Shown here piece by piece: positions 54,371 through 64,000 of a DNA stretch of 64,000 bases (its first letter is position 1; each line of letters starts with the position of its first letter). The DNA comes from Aldrovandia affinis. Its lineage: Eukaryota > Chordata > Actinopteri > Notacanthiformes > Halosauridae. The stretch is taken from the NCBI GenBank assembly GCA_029706075.1, contig JAINUG010000037.1, forward strand, positions 3,523,127 to 3,587,126. Direction: 5' to 3'. The position numbers and the translations under genes were made by a program. The notes beneath the pieces are model-generated. The model did not search any database and was not told where the DNA came from. It saw only the letters and a program-made list of their open reading frames with translations.

Positions 54371-56800
54371 AAGTTGCCTACACTCCTGATTTGTCAGGGG
54401 ACGATGCCCTTCACCACAAATCAGCCGGAACAAACAAAGACATTGCCATGAAGGCCTCTGTTCAATCTAACCGCAGCTGTGAGTTTTAGGTGTTTGCTGA
54501 AATAAATGAGAAAATATAACCCAAAGAAAATACACAATACGAAAATATAAATAAGAAAAAAATATAATTAACACTTGGTTAGTTTTTTCCCCCCCTCAAA
54601 GTTCAGGACAGAGCAGGCATTGCAGTTGGACTGAACAGAGGCCTGAGTATCTTTTTTCAGACATGGGTTTGTGCTGTTGTGATATAAAAGGGCTCCTGCA
54701 TGTACGAAATGGACAACTCATTTTTCTTTGCTGTGGGTGACAGAACAATGGCCAACATATCAAAGTGACACCGAGGCTCAGGATGAGGGGAGAGGGGAGT
54801 GCCATCAGATCTCGTCCCAAAGGCTACACTTGAGACAGCTTGCCTGAGATGGTGATTTGAGGAGACAACAGCTCTGTCTGTTCCCGGCGTGAAATAACTG
54901 CTCCAGCACAATGTCCTCACAGCACTCACATTTTGCTTAAAGGTCAAAATGGAACTCTCCAATAATTGACAGTCAAGCAATTAAAAGCAAATAATGACTG
55001 AATCAGATTTGATTTGAGGAAAGGTATACTTTGGCCAAAAAAATAAAAAAGTAGCCTAATTAATTTTGGCACTTGAGCCCCCGGGTGGAGTTGAGAGTTT
55101 CTCAAATACAGCTAGCCGTACAGAACATGAAAGCTTACAGAATATACTAGAACATTACAATACCAGAGAGGATTTAATTGGAAGAGAGACGGTCCACTCA
55201 GCAAACGTGTTGGTAAGTGATTGTAATGGGATGTAGGGAGACCAGGGATTAAATGTACTGAATGACGGTCAATGGAGAAGGCACACAAAACACATAGAAC
55301 ACAGAAAATCAACAAGCGGTCTTTCATTTTCCCCCACATAAGTCGGTGCTCCACAAAACTGCATTGCATCCTGATTGTGACATGTACAAATACAAATATA
55401 CAAATGTATAAATAGAAAATAGGCTTTTTTTTAAACCACAGGTCCAGTACCCAGTGTGTACTGGACCTGTGGTCAAGCTCAAGCTGAGCCATGTGTTCTG
55501 TGGCGACATGGGTATAGTGAACATTATTGGTCAAATTTGTCTAACTGCAAACCTGAACTCTGGATCCTGAATCCTACACTGAAAAGATAGAGAAACACTG
55601 ACAATACTGTATATTTTTCTCCTTAGTTACCCCAACAATCATTCCGTGTGACAATCAATGTATTATTATTCAGAAACCTTGGTGTTTCACCAGCGTTCTG
55701 AAAAGCAGTCTTAGTCCTAAAATGTCAAGTCATTGTTTACTATATTCATTGTACTATATTCTTTGTTTGATAACAAGCGTCCTTGTACAATATGCAATAT
55801 CAATATTGCATTTGCATTTATCCATTTGCATTTAAAAGGCCATGGCTCTCTTACTTACATGAAACACATTTTTAATGCAAATAATCCACTTAATTTTTTT
55901 TTTGGCTAAATGGTGCAAGTGGATCGGACTGTAAATGTATTTAATGTGTTCGATGTTCTTTCACAGGCCTTTGAATCTGCTGAAAGGTGCTTATCACAAT
56001 CGTTGTAATCTTGTTCCACAGAATCTAAACTAAGCGTTTCAGTTCAAACAGACTCTTGAGACTTCCTTCTCTTTGTTTTTTGAACTGGGCGTGGATGTTC
56101 AACTTTGCTCTTAGCTAAATGACAGCCCTACAGAGCAACTGCTCCGTCGTTTCAAACACGGTTAATGGATTAAGAAGTGGAAGACCAAAATCCCTGAAAT
56201 TACAATGCTTGTCGTCCTCTAGAAAGACACACAACTTAAGGGATGCATTATATAAACTAATGTAGAGCACTGGCAGACCTTGATTAATGGTAATCTTGGG
56301 TTACTTCATGATCATTTACACAGATGAGGAGTGGTCCGAATCACATTTTTTGACGGCTTGGCTCATGCTGCAGCAGGCACTTAGACCCCGAAATCAACCT
56401 AACAACAACGCACTTTGCCCTGTATCCTATTCTCTTTTCTTACACAATATTATGGGTTCAGCAGTCACTGAAAATGAGCCAATGAGACAGTATGTTGTGT
56501 AAGAAAGAGAAAAGAAAGACCTGTTTAACTTCCTTTGTCCACGTTAAGGACAAAGTGCACAGTGGGTGGACTGAATAGGAGCCAAGATGTTATATGCATT
56601 AAGAACGTATAAAACCGCACATATGCTGCCAAATCCCTGCCTCCTATCATATATCATTCTGAATTATGTTTCAAATGGACTTCCTGATGTTTTCAAGGGC
56701 CGTGAGACAGAACACCCTAGTGTTGAGCTGAAATCCCGACTGGTAAAACACCACACATGCAAAAAAAACCTATACACATAACAAATACTTTAAAGCTTAA
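54371..56800. other. Gene-free intergenic stretch
   Basis: Unique DNA with a 16-bp perfect hairpin at 55435-55473 and a palindrome just to the right. No exon recognised. Confidence 0.4.
55435..55473. repeat. Perfect 16-bp hairpin
   Basis: ACCACAGGTCCAGTAC (55435-55450) and GTACTGGACCTGTGGT (55458-55473) are exact reverse complements around a 7-nt loop. Confidence 0.92.
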
Positions 56801-56804
56801 AGTA

Positions 56805-56844
56805 CAGAGCATTGCATAAAGACATGTCTTTATGCAATGCTCTG
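56805..56844. repeat. Perfect 40-bp palindrome
   Basis: CAGAGCATTGCATAAAGACA is followed immediately by its exact reverse complement TGTCTTTATGCAATGCTCTG, with no spacer. The next bases on each side (A and A) do not pair. Confidence 0.97.
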
Positions 56845-57389
56845 AGGATTGGATAAAGACGTGTTTCAAAAACATTTTAGAACCACAGATCAGTATTTAA
56901 AAGACGTAAATGACCTTTATAGGAGTAAAATATTGGTGTAAGACAGAGTCATTTTCTATATCAAGCACTTCTGCTAAACGATTGCTGGTGTTTGCAGCGT
57001 CTGAGGGTAAATCCCTATGGTGAGTTGTGGTTGAATGTTGTAGCAAATTGATATTTACTGCTACATTAGCATTGTGCCATATGCAGTCTTTACTGTATTG
57101 GATTCCAATGTTAAGAATTAATAAGCAGTTATGGGACTCCAATGATGTCTGTATTTCATTACCTCCCCCTGTTCTTCAAACAAACGACAACATTCAAATA
57201 CTGTTAATACTGCCCTCATTCTACATGCCTCCAATTTCAAGAGGACATTTTTGTGGACAAGTACATTTCAGAAGGGATCCGTTGCGACTGCATATCATTT
57301 CACATACAAAGGAGATCTGTTTTATTTATGTGACAATAAAATAAACTGGCAGGCCTCCAAAGCATTATAAAATGAAGAAGTGATATTCA

Positions 57390-57560
57390 AAATAAGGAGT
57401 GGCTTTGAGTGGCGAGGGTTGCCATCTAAGAATACAACACATTGACAAGGAAGGAGCCAGAATGCAAATTGATACTGAGCAGATTAATCAGAGCATTCAT
57501 TGTTTTTAAAAGCTTCTATTAATGACTTCATAATCCAGTCCTCCTCTCTCCTGTGTGCAA
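57390..57560. promoter_or_regulatory. Candidate conserved noncoding element
   Basis: Contains GCAGATTAATCAGAGC, CATTCATTGTTTTTAAA (SOX-like CATTGTT) and TTCTATTAATGACTTC in a repeat-free context. Inferred by appearance only. Confidence 0.25.
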
Positions 57561-58419
57561 GCACGGGAGCCAAGCTAATTCAACATACGCAAATATCCAT
57601 GAAATTAGACTGAAAGGTAGAAATGCTTGTATCCTTTCGGATATGCATCCTTGTTCAGCTCTTTGCACACATGTATACACACACAGAGCTCAATTTGAAA
57701 TGAGCGAAAAGTTTTGTGTAGCAATGTGTAACAGCCAATCGGAGAATCGTGCACACACTTTAAGGACACAAAGATCGCTCAAACATGCCTCAACAGAAAT
57801 TAAACAACATATGCAAATCCTACACCACTCCCATCAGTCACTCGCCACTGGAGCCAAATGTCCAGGTGTTGCATTCATATGGCGCAAGTTAAACAAACAC
57901 CACTCTGCTTCTTTTAACATAAATAACACATAATAGTGGAAGTGTACAGCAGTATCACAAGCAATCGATGTGCTCAATCTCCCCAACCCTAAAGCTCGCT
58001 GCTTCACAGTTCACACCTGTTCTATTCCTGAACTGCCTGCACAAAAGCACTGCCTGGGCGTATGCTGCTGCTCAGATAAAACAAAAGTTATTTTTGTTCT
58101 TTCGCAGTGCTCGTCACCACTTTTATGCAGTTGTGACCTTGTTTTTTCACCCCCTCCTTTTGGAGCTCGGAAAGACTGCCGGGTAATTCATTTTTTTCTC
58201 TCTCCCAGGGAGTAAATAAGGACCGAGCAATATTATCAATCTTTTGGGTTTTGAAAAAATAATATTGAACCAGAGTGTCAGCCATGCTATTACCAAGATT
58301 AATTTGTGCCGTTTTACATTAACAATGTCCCTACAAGAACGGCATTGATTCCCTGTGTATGTGTCTGACATAATTTCCTTCCCCCTTTTCTTTTATAATT
58401 TGAATGTAAGAAGAAAAGT

Positions 58420-58660
58420 GTATTAATTTAACATTGCTGGAAGGGGCCCACACTGTACCAGTGAATAAATCTCTGTTATTACTACCCACAGCTCCCTGTC
58501 AGGGCCATACATTTTCACAGCACATCATAATTAATTGCACCACTAAACTATTCTGTTCAATTAACCATGAGGCATGGAGTAGACTGCCTTGTTCTGGGGC
58601 CAAAACACAAACAGCTTTTACATAACTACCAATCTGCTCTCTGTGTGCTCTGGCATGGCA
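58420..58660. promoter_or_regulatory. Candidate conserved noncoding element
   Basis: Contains CATCATAATTAATTGCAC and TTCAATTAACCATGAGGC homeodomain-type cores; repeat free and without coding signal. Inferred by appearance only. Confidence 0.25.
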
Positions 58661-59819
58661 CTGTACATCACCCACGTGGTTCAAACAAAAGTCAAAGGAG
58701 AGGGTTGTTGCTGGCCAAAAATAGGCTTCTTTTACCTCACTGTGAACTAAGACCACATATCAAATACACACATTCTGGTGCGTTCTGGCTCACAAATGCA
58801 CTTTTTTCTGAATTTCTTTTGTCTGCTACTTTACACTGTAAAGCAAAAAATGCCACATACGCCGCCAAAAAGAGTATCTGCAGTATAAGAAGTCAAATAG
58901 GAGAAAAACACACACAAGAGCAGGCACACATGTACACACTGTTGGGTTTTCAACGGTCCCAGCCTTACAGAGGAGCCAGGCTGAGGTTGCAGCTCAATAG
59001 CCGAGTATATTTTATTTAACATGCACACGGGAACAGCATGACACTGTCTCGTCAAACATTCAGTTACACTCTCTTTTATACATTGGCACTGCTTATGTGG
59101 CTACAGATAAGAAGGGGGTGTGTTGATACCCAAATGTATAGGTACACTTAAAAGTACATGGATTTTGGCCTTCACTGGTTATTTCTAGTCCCCTTTCTTA
59201 TCCACACCTGATACAACACAACATGTTCTCAGAGTACTTGTTGGCTATACAAGCTAAATAAACACACATATCTATGCAATTCATTAATACTCTACAGTTG
59301 TAACACACATATAATTTCATTCACTAATACACTTCCATAATAATCAATTGGCACATTTTACTACAACCCATCAATACGCATGCACACTCACACACACAAT
59401 TACATGCGCCCACCCATACACATAATCATAACACAGATAACCTCCAAGATTAACCTCTAAAGAGAATATCAAAAAATACAATCTCTGCATATTCTAGGAT
59501 ACATTTAGCACTCAAAAGCCTCGTGAATGCCCTTGCAAAGAAGCAAGTGCTGCTTTCTCTTATGAATGTGTCTAGCGGTATGAAATTAAAGCACATACAT
59601 TTATCAAATATTGTTATCAATTTTATTTATATTCAATTTAGATGCACTTAAACGTGTTGGACCTCAAATCAAATCCTCCTGTATCATTAAATCGTCCATT
59701 TTATGATTTTCTAGATCAAGGCGAAACTAATTCCTGTGCTTATAGTAATTGCCTCCTTTGTTGGATGGCTGTTGCTCTAAACCCCCCCAAATCCAACCTG
59801 ACCTCCTCCGCACACAACG

Positions 59820-60250
59820 CATCTGAATGCAGCGTGTCAATTCAGTTGTCCATTGTTATGAGCAGGAGCTCCATTTGAATCCTGCACGACGGCATGTTGT
59901 TTTCATAGGGTTTCAATAGACGTCCACCTGTGCTAACGCCGTGGCTCATTGTCAAGCGGGCTTGCACAACACTCACTGTAAATCTCAAAGATGGATGCAT
60001 TCCTGCTGTACAGATACAGGAAGTCTGTGAGGAGCGACCGGCCCTCGTGAAGCGGTGTGCTTTCACAGTGTGGGTTTCTGTTTGGAGATGTTTGCCTTTC
60101 ACACATGGGCCCCGGTGGTTTGTTTGGCAACAGGCAGGGCGAGTGAAAGGCAGCCTTAATCCACATTAATCTGAGCCAGAGGCAAAACTGAAAGAGGAAA
60201 TGGGGGTGAGGGCAGCGCTATTTTAAGGTTCCCATTCAATCATCCAGACC
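59820..60250. promoter_or_regulatory. Candidate conserved noncoding enhancer
   Basis: Repeat-free, balanced composition, with a SOX-type CCATTGTTATG (59850-59860), NFI-type TTGGCAACAGGC near 60124, and CAGCCTTAATCCACATTAAT near 60151. It differs clearly from the flanking AT-rich DNA. Open frames across it show no domain. Inferred by appearance only. Confidence 0.3.
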
Positions 60251-62764
60251 ATTACGGAAACTGCATATCCAATTTATCAAAATGAACACCTGTCACGTTC
60301 CCCGCGTGATTGAAAACATTTATCTTTTCTCTGCAATACACAAGATGCCAATATGTTAATATTTTGTTTGTTTGTTTTGCACAGGCTCTGACAAAACCTG
60401 TTTTCTCGATGATCACAAGGCTGTGACTGATGTAAGAGGTAACGGTAGTTATGGTTCATAATAAACCTATAATTAGCACAACAAGGTGATTACTGGTTGC
60501 GCCTGTTTGGTCCTGTTCCACATCATCCCATTTCTACTGTATCATGGCCAGCCCTGTTGGCCTGGGTAACGTTATGGAAGCAAGTACTTCTTTAATATTA
60601 ATCACTTGCATGAGGGGCATTTAAATGCATTATTGTGATCTTAGATTTTATGACCAATGCCTTCTGAAGGTGGCACTAATCGGTGTTATTCAAAACTGTC
60701 ATTATGCCATTAACACAATTATTAATATGTGTGTTTTAAAGAACTGTTAAGATTTTTTTTACATGTGATGTTGAGCCCAAAACTACAATTTTCATCCAAA
60801 TGCACCAGAACATAATTCATGATTTATGAGTTCTATTATCTCGCCAATAAATTGAGTGTACAATATTTTTTTACGGTGCTTTTTTACATTCGTGTTTAAT
60901 GAGAACTGTTAGAAATATTTATGTGCCTGCCGGCAGTGTGAACACCGGGACACTCAGTTGTTTCAGTATTAAAACCAAAGGGTTATAGCCATTACATTTC
61001 ATTCTAAAAACAGCTTGGTGTGCAACATATAATGACTAGGATTTCCATACAAGACAAAACACCCTCGGAAGCAATCTTAGAGCAAATGTGCTGTGTAACG
61101 AAAAACGTGTACATAAACACATTGTTCCACTTCTACAATAACAATTATACCTACCGGTTTCCAGTGTCCACCTAGACATTAGAAAGGAAAGGAAAAACAT
61201 TTAATTTGAAGTCTGTGAGAGGATTGTACCGTACAGGTATACTCAAGAGTACGAACATACAAACAAACCGCCGGAAAGCACTGCCAAATTAAAGGAGAGG
61301 GGCGGCATTGGATGGGGCATCTGACAGTTCATTTAAAGGGGAAATAAATTGAAAATGATCACTTTGAGCAGCAGGTCTCCCCCTGCAGACGAGTGTAATT
61401 CCAAACAATGGTGCTTGGGATGTAGTTCTGTAAGTTCCATGGCTGTATCAGCCACCAGGGCCTGGGATTCCATCATTCCACTTCACTACCCCTTAGGCCC
61501 GTACACCGGCCCATTGAAAGGCACACAACCTCTATCATATGGGATCTTTGTGTAAGATTTCTCAAAAGGCTAGATACTTTGGGAGCCTGGTCACTCACAC
61601 GGACTGGCAGGAAGGTAAATTACTTCACAGACGTAGCTGAAAGGCCTACGTTACACATATCAAGATGGCAGACCAGACAGGAAGAAAAAAAGAAAAGAAA
61701 AAAAAGACAAGATGATCTATGGGAAAAAGAAAGTACACCTATCACTGATGCATTTCATTACCTTGGATTAACCAGGAAATTAATAGGAGAATGGATGAGA
61801 ATTAATAGCATAAAAAATCCAACATAAAAAATCCAACTGCTATCACAAATTAGCATTTTAATCAATCTTGGAATCCATTAAGCCGACTGAATGATGTCAG
61901 TCTAAGACTGCTATCAAACAAATTTGCATTTTAGGTTTCAATCTTGGAATCCAACACCAGGTGAATTAGTTCCCCTCCTTGGTTGAAGAAGGAAGCTAAT
62001 TAGTGAATGATAAAAAAGGTCAGTCGATGGAAGAGTTTGACACCCCTGGTCTAAGATGTCTGAATTGGTCCTGCAGATTTGGATTTTCTTTTTCATTCGA
62101 CCATCCCCGCACTTCAATTTACTTGTATCATTACTCAAAATGAAAATGGGAACGAGTCTGAAGGGTTTGTATTTGAACAAAAGAGGGAAAGTGGATTATG
62201 TACGTTCAAAACCTAATTTCTATTACAATTCCATTATTCTTCTATTAATCACATATTCCTTCTCCCTTTGCTCCTAAAGTAACACTTGCTCATACAGTAT
62301 TCATATCTATTCAAGAAAATAAATTGGCTAGGCTATCAGCAATGTTTAATTTATAGTGGACATTTCCAGCCTGTGATCACCAAGAGAAAATTGTTCAGTT
62401 TCCATCAGTGCATGTGCAGTTATGTTCATCATAACACAAGTCACCATGGTAGCTGATTTTTTTGCCCTTTTTTCTCTCTGTGATAGTGAAGGGAGTCTCT
62501 CTGTGTGTCTTTTTGTTCTTCTCCTCTTTCATTCTACAACTAATATTCATTAAGTGAGAGGAGATTCAATGCATACTGATTACTCTAGAGGCTCAGGGGT
62601 CTAGTCATGGAGAAAGGCGCAATTAAGGTATTTTCATTATCCATAAACTGCACCCTTATGTAGCTGGGCAACATTGTAAATCTTGAATTGGACAAATGCA
62701 CAATTAAAAGGACTGAGTACTGTTTGAGAAGAGCATATGCATTTGAAAACAAATACATAGCCCA

Positions 62765-62768
<4 letters not shown>
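60251..62768. other. Gene-free intergenic stretch
   Basis: Unique AT-rich DNA. A diverged direct repeat lies at about 61835-61970, with CAATCTTGGAATCCA in both copies. TTTGACACCCCTGGTCTAA near 62036 resembles a dispersed fish repeat end. No exon recognised. Confidence 0.4.

Positions 62769-62842
<74 letters not shown>
62769..62842. repeat. (CA)37 microsatellite
   Basis: Uninterrupted CA run of 74 nt followed by TACATATATACTGTATATAT. Confidence 0.98.
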
Positions 62843-62846
<4 letters not shown>

Positions 62847-63212
62847 TATATACTGTATATATATAAAAGTGATCATCAAATTATGTCATCTTCATCCAGT
62901 CTACAACTGTGCTACAAGAGAATGGAGAAATGGAAAAATTCGAATATATACGCTCTTATGCACATACATTTTCAACATTTAAAAGAGGTTGCTACTACCC
63001 TCATAAAGCAATCCTAGATATTTTAAATATTTGTTTATATACAGTATTAAGGCGCAAATTAATGCATGTGTTTTAGCCAATTTGAAGACGATGGAAGATT
63101 GGAAGGTAAAGCTTGCGTGAGTGCAGAATTTGAGGATAATACAGCTTGACAGTTCAAGCACAAGAGAAGTTCAAGAACATCAGATTATATTTATACTATA
63201 ATATGCAATATT
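62843..63212. other. Short gene-free spacer left of the LTR
   Basis: AT-rich sequence between the CA run and the LTR; nothing recognised. Confidence 0.4.
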
Positions 63213-63685
63213 TGTTATGTTTTGAATGTCTGTTCGGTTGTTTTTGTGTCTTCGTGTCTTTCGTTTCCCCTCGTTATTGTATTAACGAATCCTATCGTTT
63301 TCACCTGTGTTCCTACCCCTCTCTCCTCCCAGTCACACCTGATTCCTATTGTTTTTCCTTCCCTGCTTGTATATAAGTTCCGTGTTTATGTTCCTTCCCC
63401 GTCAGAACGTTGATCTTCATTCCCTGTGCCGATTACTAGTAAGCCAGAGTCTGTAGCATTTTCCCGAGACACCCCTTCTGTTTTTCACTTCGCGTTTGCC
63501 TGCCAATTCTGTTTGTTTGCCTTCTCTGATTTACTGGTTTTGACTTTTGGATTGTTTGTGACGTCTCTTTGGATTTTGATTTTGTACTTTCGCTACCCTG
63601 ACTCCTGGTTTTGACCTCTGCCTTTATTAAACTATTATTTTGCCTAATCCTGATCTGCGTCTGGGTCCTTATCCCGAACGTCACA
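63213..63685 (+). mobile_element. Solo LTR of an LTR retrotransposon
   Basis: It begins TGTTATGTTT and ends GAACGTCACA (TG...CA), and is flanked by the 5-bp duplication ATATT on both sides (63208-63212 and 63686-63690). Inside are a TATA box, TATATAAG (63370-63377), and a polyadenylation-type ATTAAA (63626-63631), in the order expected of a plus-strand LTR promoter and terminator. At 473 bp it fits a Ty3/Gypsy-type fish LTR, but the superfamily is only a guess. No internal retroelement genes adjoin it, so it probably arose by recombination between two LTRs. Confidence 0.88.
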
Positions 63686-63690
63686 ATATT

Positions 63691-63765
63691 CATATTTACA
63701 TTTAGACATTTAGCGGACAATCTTATCCACAGCGACCTACAAATACATGCACATAAGTGCAAGAT
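63691..63765. repeat. Fish interspersed repeat, second copy of the CATTTAGC core
   Basis: CATTTACATTTAGACATTTA followed by GCGGACAATCTTATCC and ACAGCGACCTACAAATAC is a diverged form of the block at 12896-12934. It begins next to the LTR's target duplication, so the LTR may have landed at its edge. Confidence 0.55.
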
Positions 63766-64000
63766 TTCCAGAAGGTGTGTGCACAACAAACGTATGGCTA
63801 CAATGCCAATTCTGATTCACATGTGAGATGAATGTTCTATTATTAACATATTTCTATGATTAGAAGGTTATGTGAGAGCTAGATAATCAAAATGGCTTCC
63901 AGGAACATAAACATGTATTCCCAATGGACAACAGGGACACCAAAGCAGGCCAATATTAATGCTGATCACTGGAAGGAGATATAACAATGAATAGAAGAGT
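63766..64000. other. Right end of the window
   Basis: AT-rich DNA without a recognised feature. Confidence 0.4.

Larger units (their letters stand above)
56845..59819. other. Gene-free stretch with possible regulatory blocks
   Basis: Two repeat-free blocks stand out, at 57390-57560 and 58420-58660. Region 58900-59470 is rich in CACACA-type words without a clean microsatellite. No exon recognised. Confidence 0.4.

Noticed and set aside
61835..61970. Tandem repeat with CAATCTTGGAATCCA
   Set aside because: Only two diverged copies with a gap between them; may be chance or an old duplication, too weak for a repeat call of its own.

Overview
This window is vertebrate nuclear DNA, almost certainly from a ray-finned (teleost-type) fish. 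It has one short coding exon in 64 kb, long CA/GA microsatellites, several Tc1/mariner and hAT transposon copies, tRNA-derived SINEs, a LINE fragment, a solo LTR and the short 'CATTTAGCAGACGCTTTTAT' repeat common in fish genomes. I cannot name the species. Nearly all open reading frames are noise or transposon relics.

The only host protein-coding sequence I recognise is on the minus strand at 8954-9055. It is a 34-codon first exon beginning MDVRFYP and ending in a YYSYNK-type motif, followed by a GTAAAG splice donor. This matches the first coding exon of the TOX family of HMG-box proteins, closest to TOX3. Positions 1-8953 would then be the start of the long first intron. Positions 9056 to about 9900 hold the 5' UTR and a CpG-rich promoter. 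Everything to the right would be the upstream intergenic region.

The intron and promoter-proximal DNA (1-12.2 kb) carry little but microsatellites. The upstream region has clusters of mobile DNA. At 17.5-23.7 kb there is a SINE with target-site duplications, then an hAT element with an 8-bp duplication that is split by a second hAT, which is itself split by a nearly complete Tc1 element, then a decayed DD34E Tc1 copy. At 26.0-26.9 kb there is a SINE with a 48-bp tandem expansion and a full SINE with a perfect 10-bp duplication. At 30.9-31.8 kb there is an internally deleted Tc1 with about 160-bp terminal inverted repeats. At 34.8-35.7 kb a second copy of the inner hAT family lies in SINE-like sequence. 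At 40.6-41.5 kb there are SINE-like remnants. At 43.2-43.8 kb there is a short Tc1 relic. At 46.0-48.4 kb a LINE is interrupted by a Tc1 whose two halves point in opposite directions. At 63.2-63.7 kb there is a solo LTR with a 5-bp duplication.

Between these clusters are long unique stretches rich in homeodomain, SOX, POU and TCF-like sites. These are candidates for conserved enhancers of the TOX gene, but only from their appearance, as I had no alignment. I found no new operon-like or defence-like system. The most unusual items are the three-level transposon nest, the scrambled LINE/Tc1 locus with its 95-bp inverted duplication, a perfect 40-bp palindrome, and two perfect or near-perfect hairpins.
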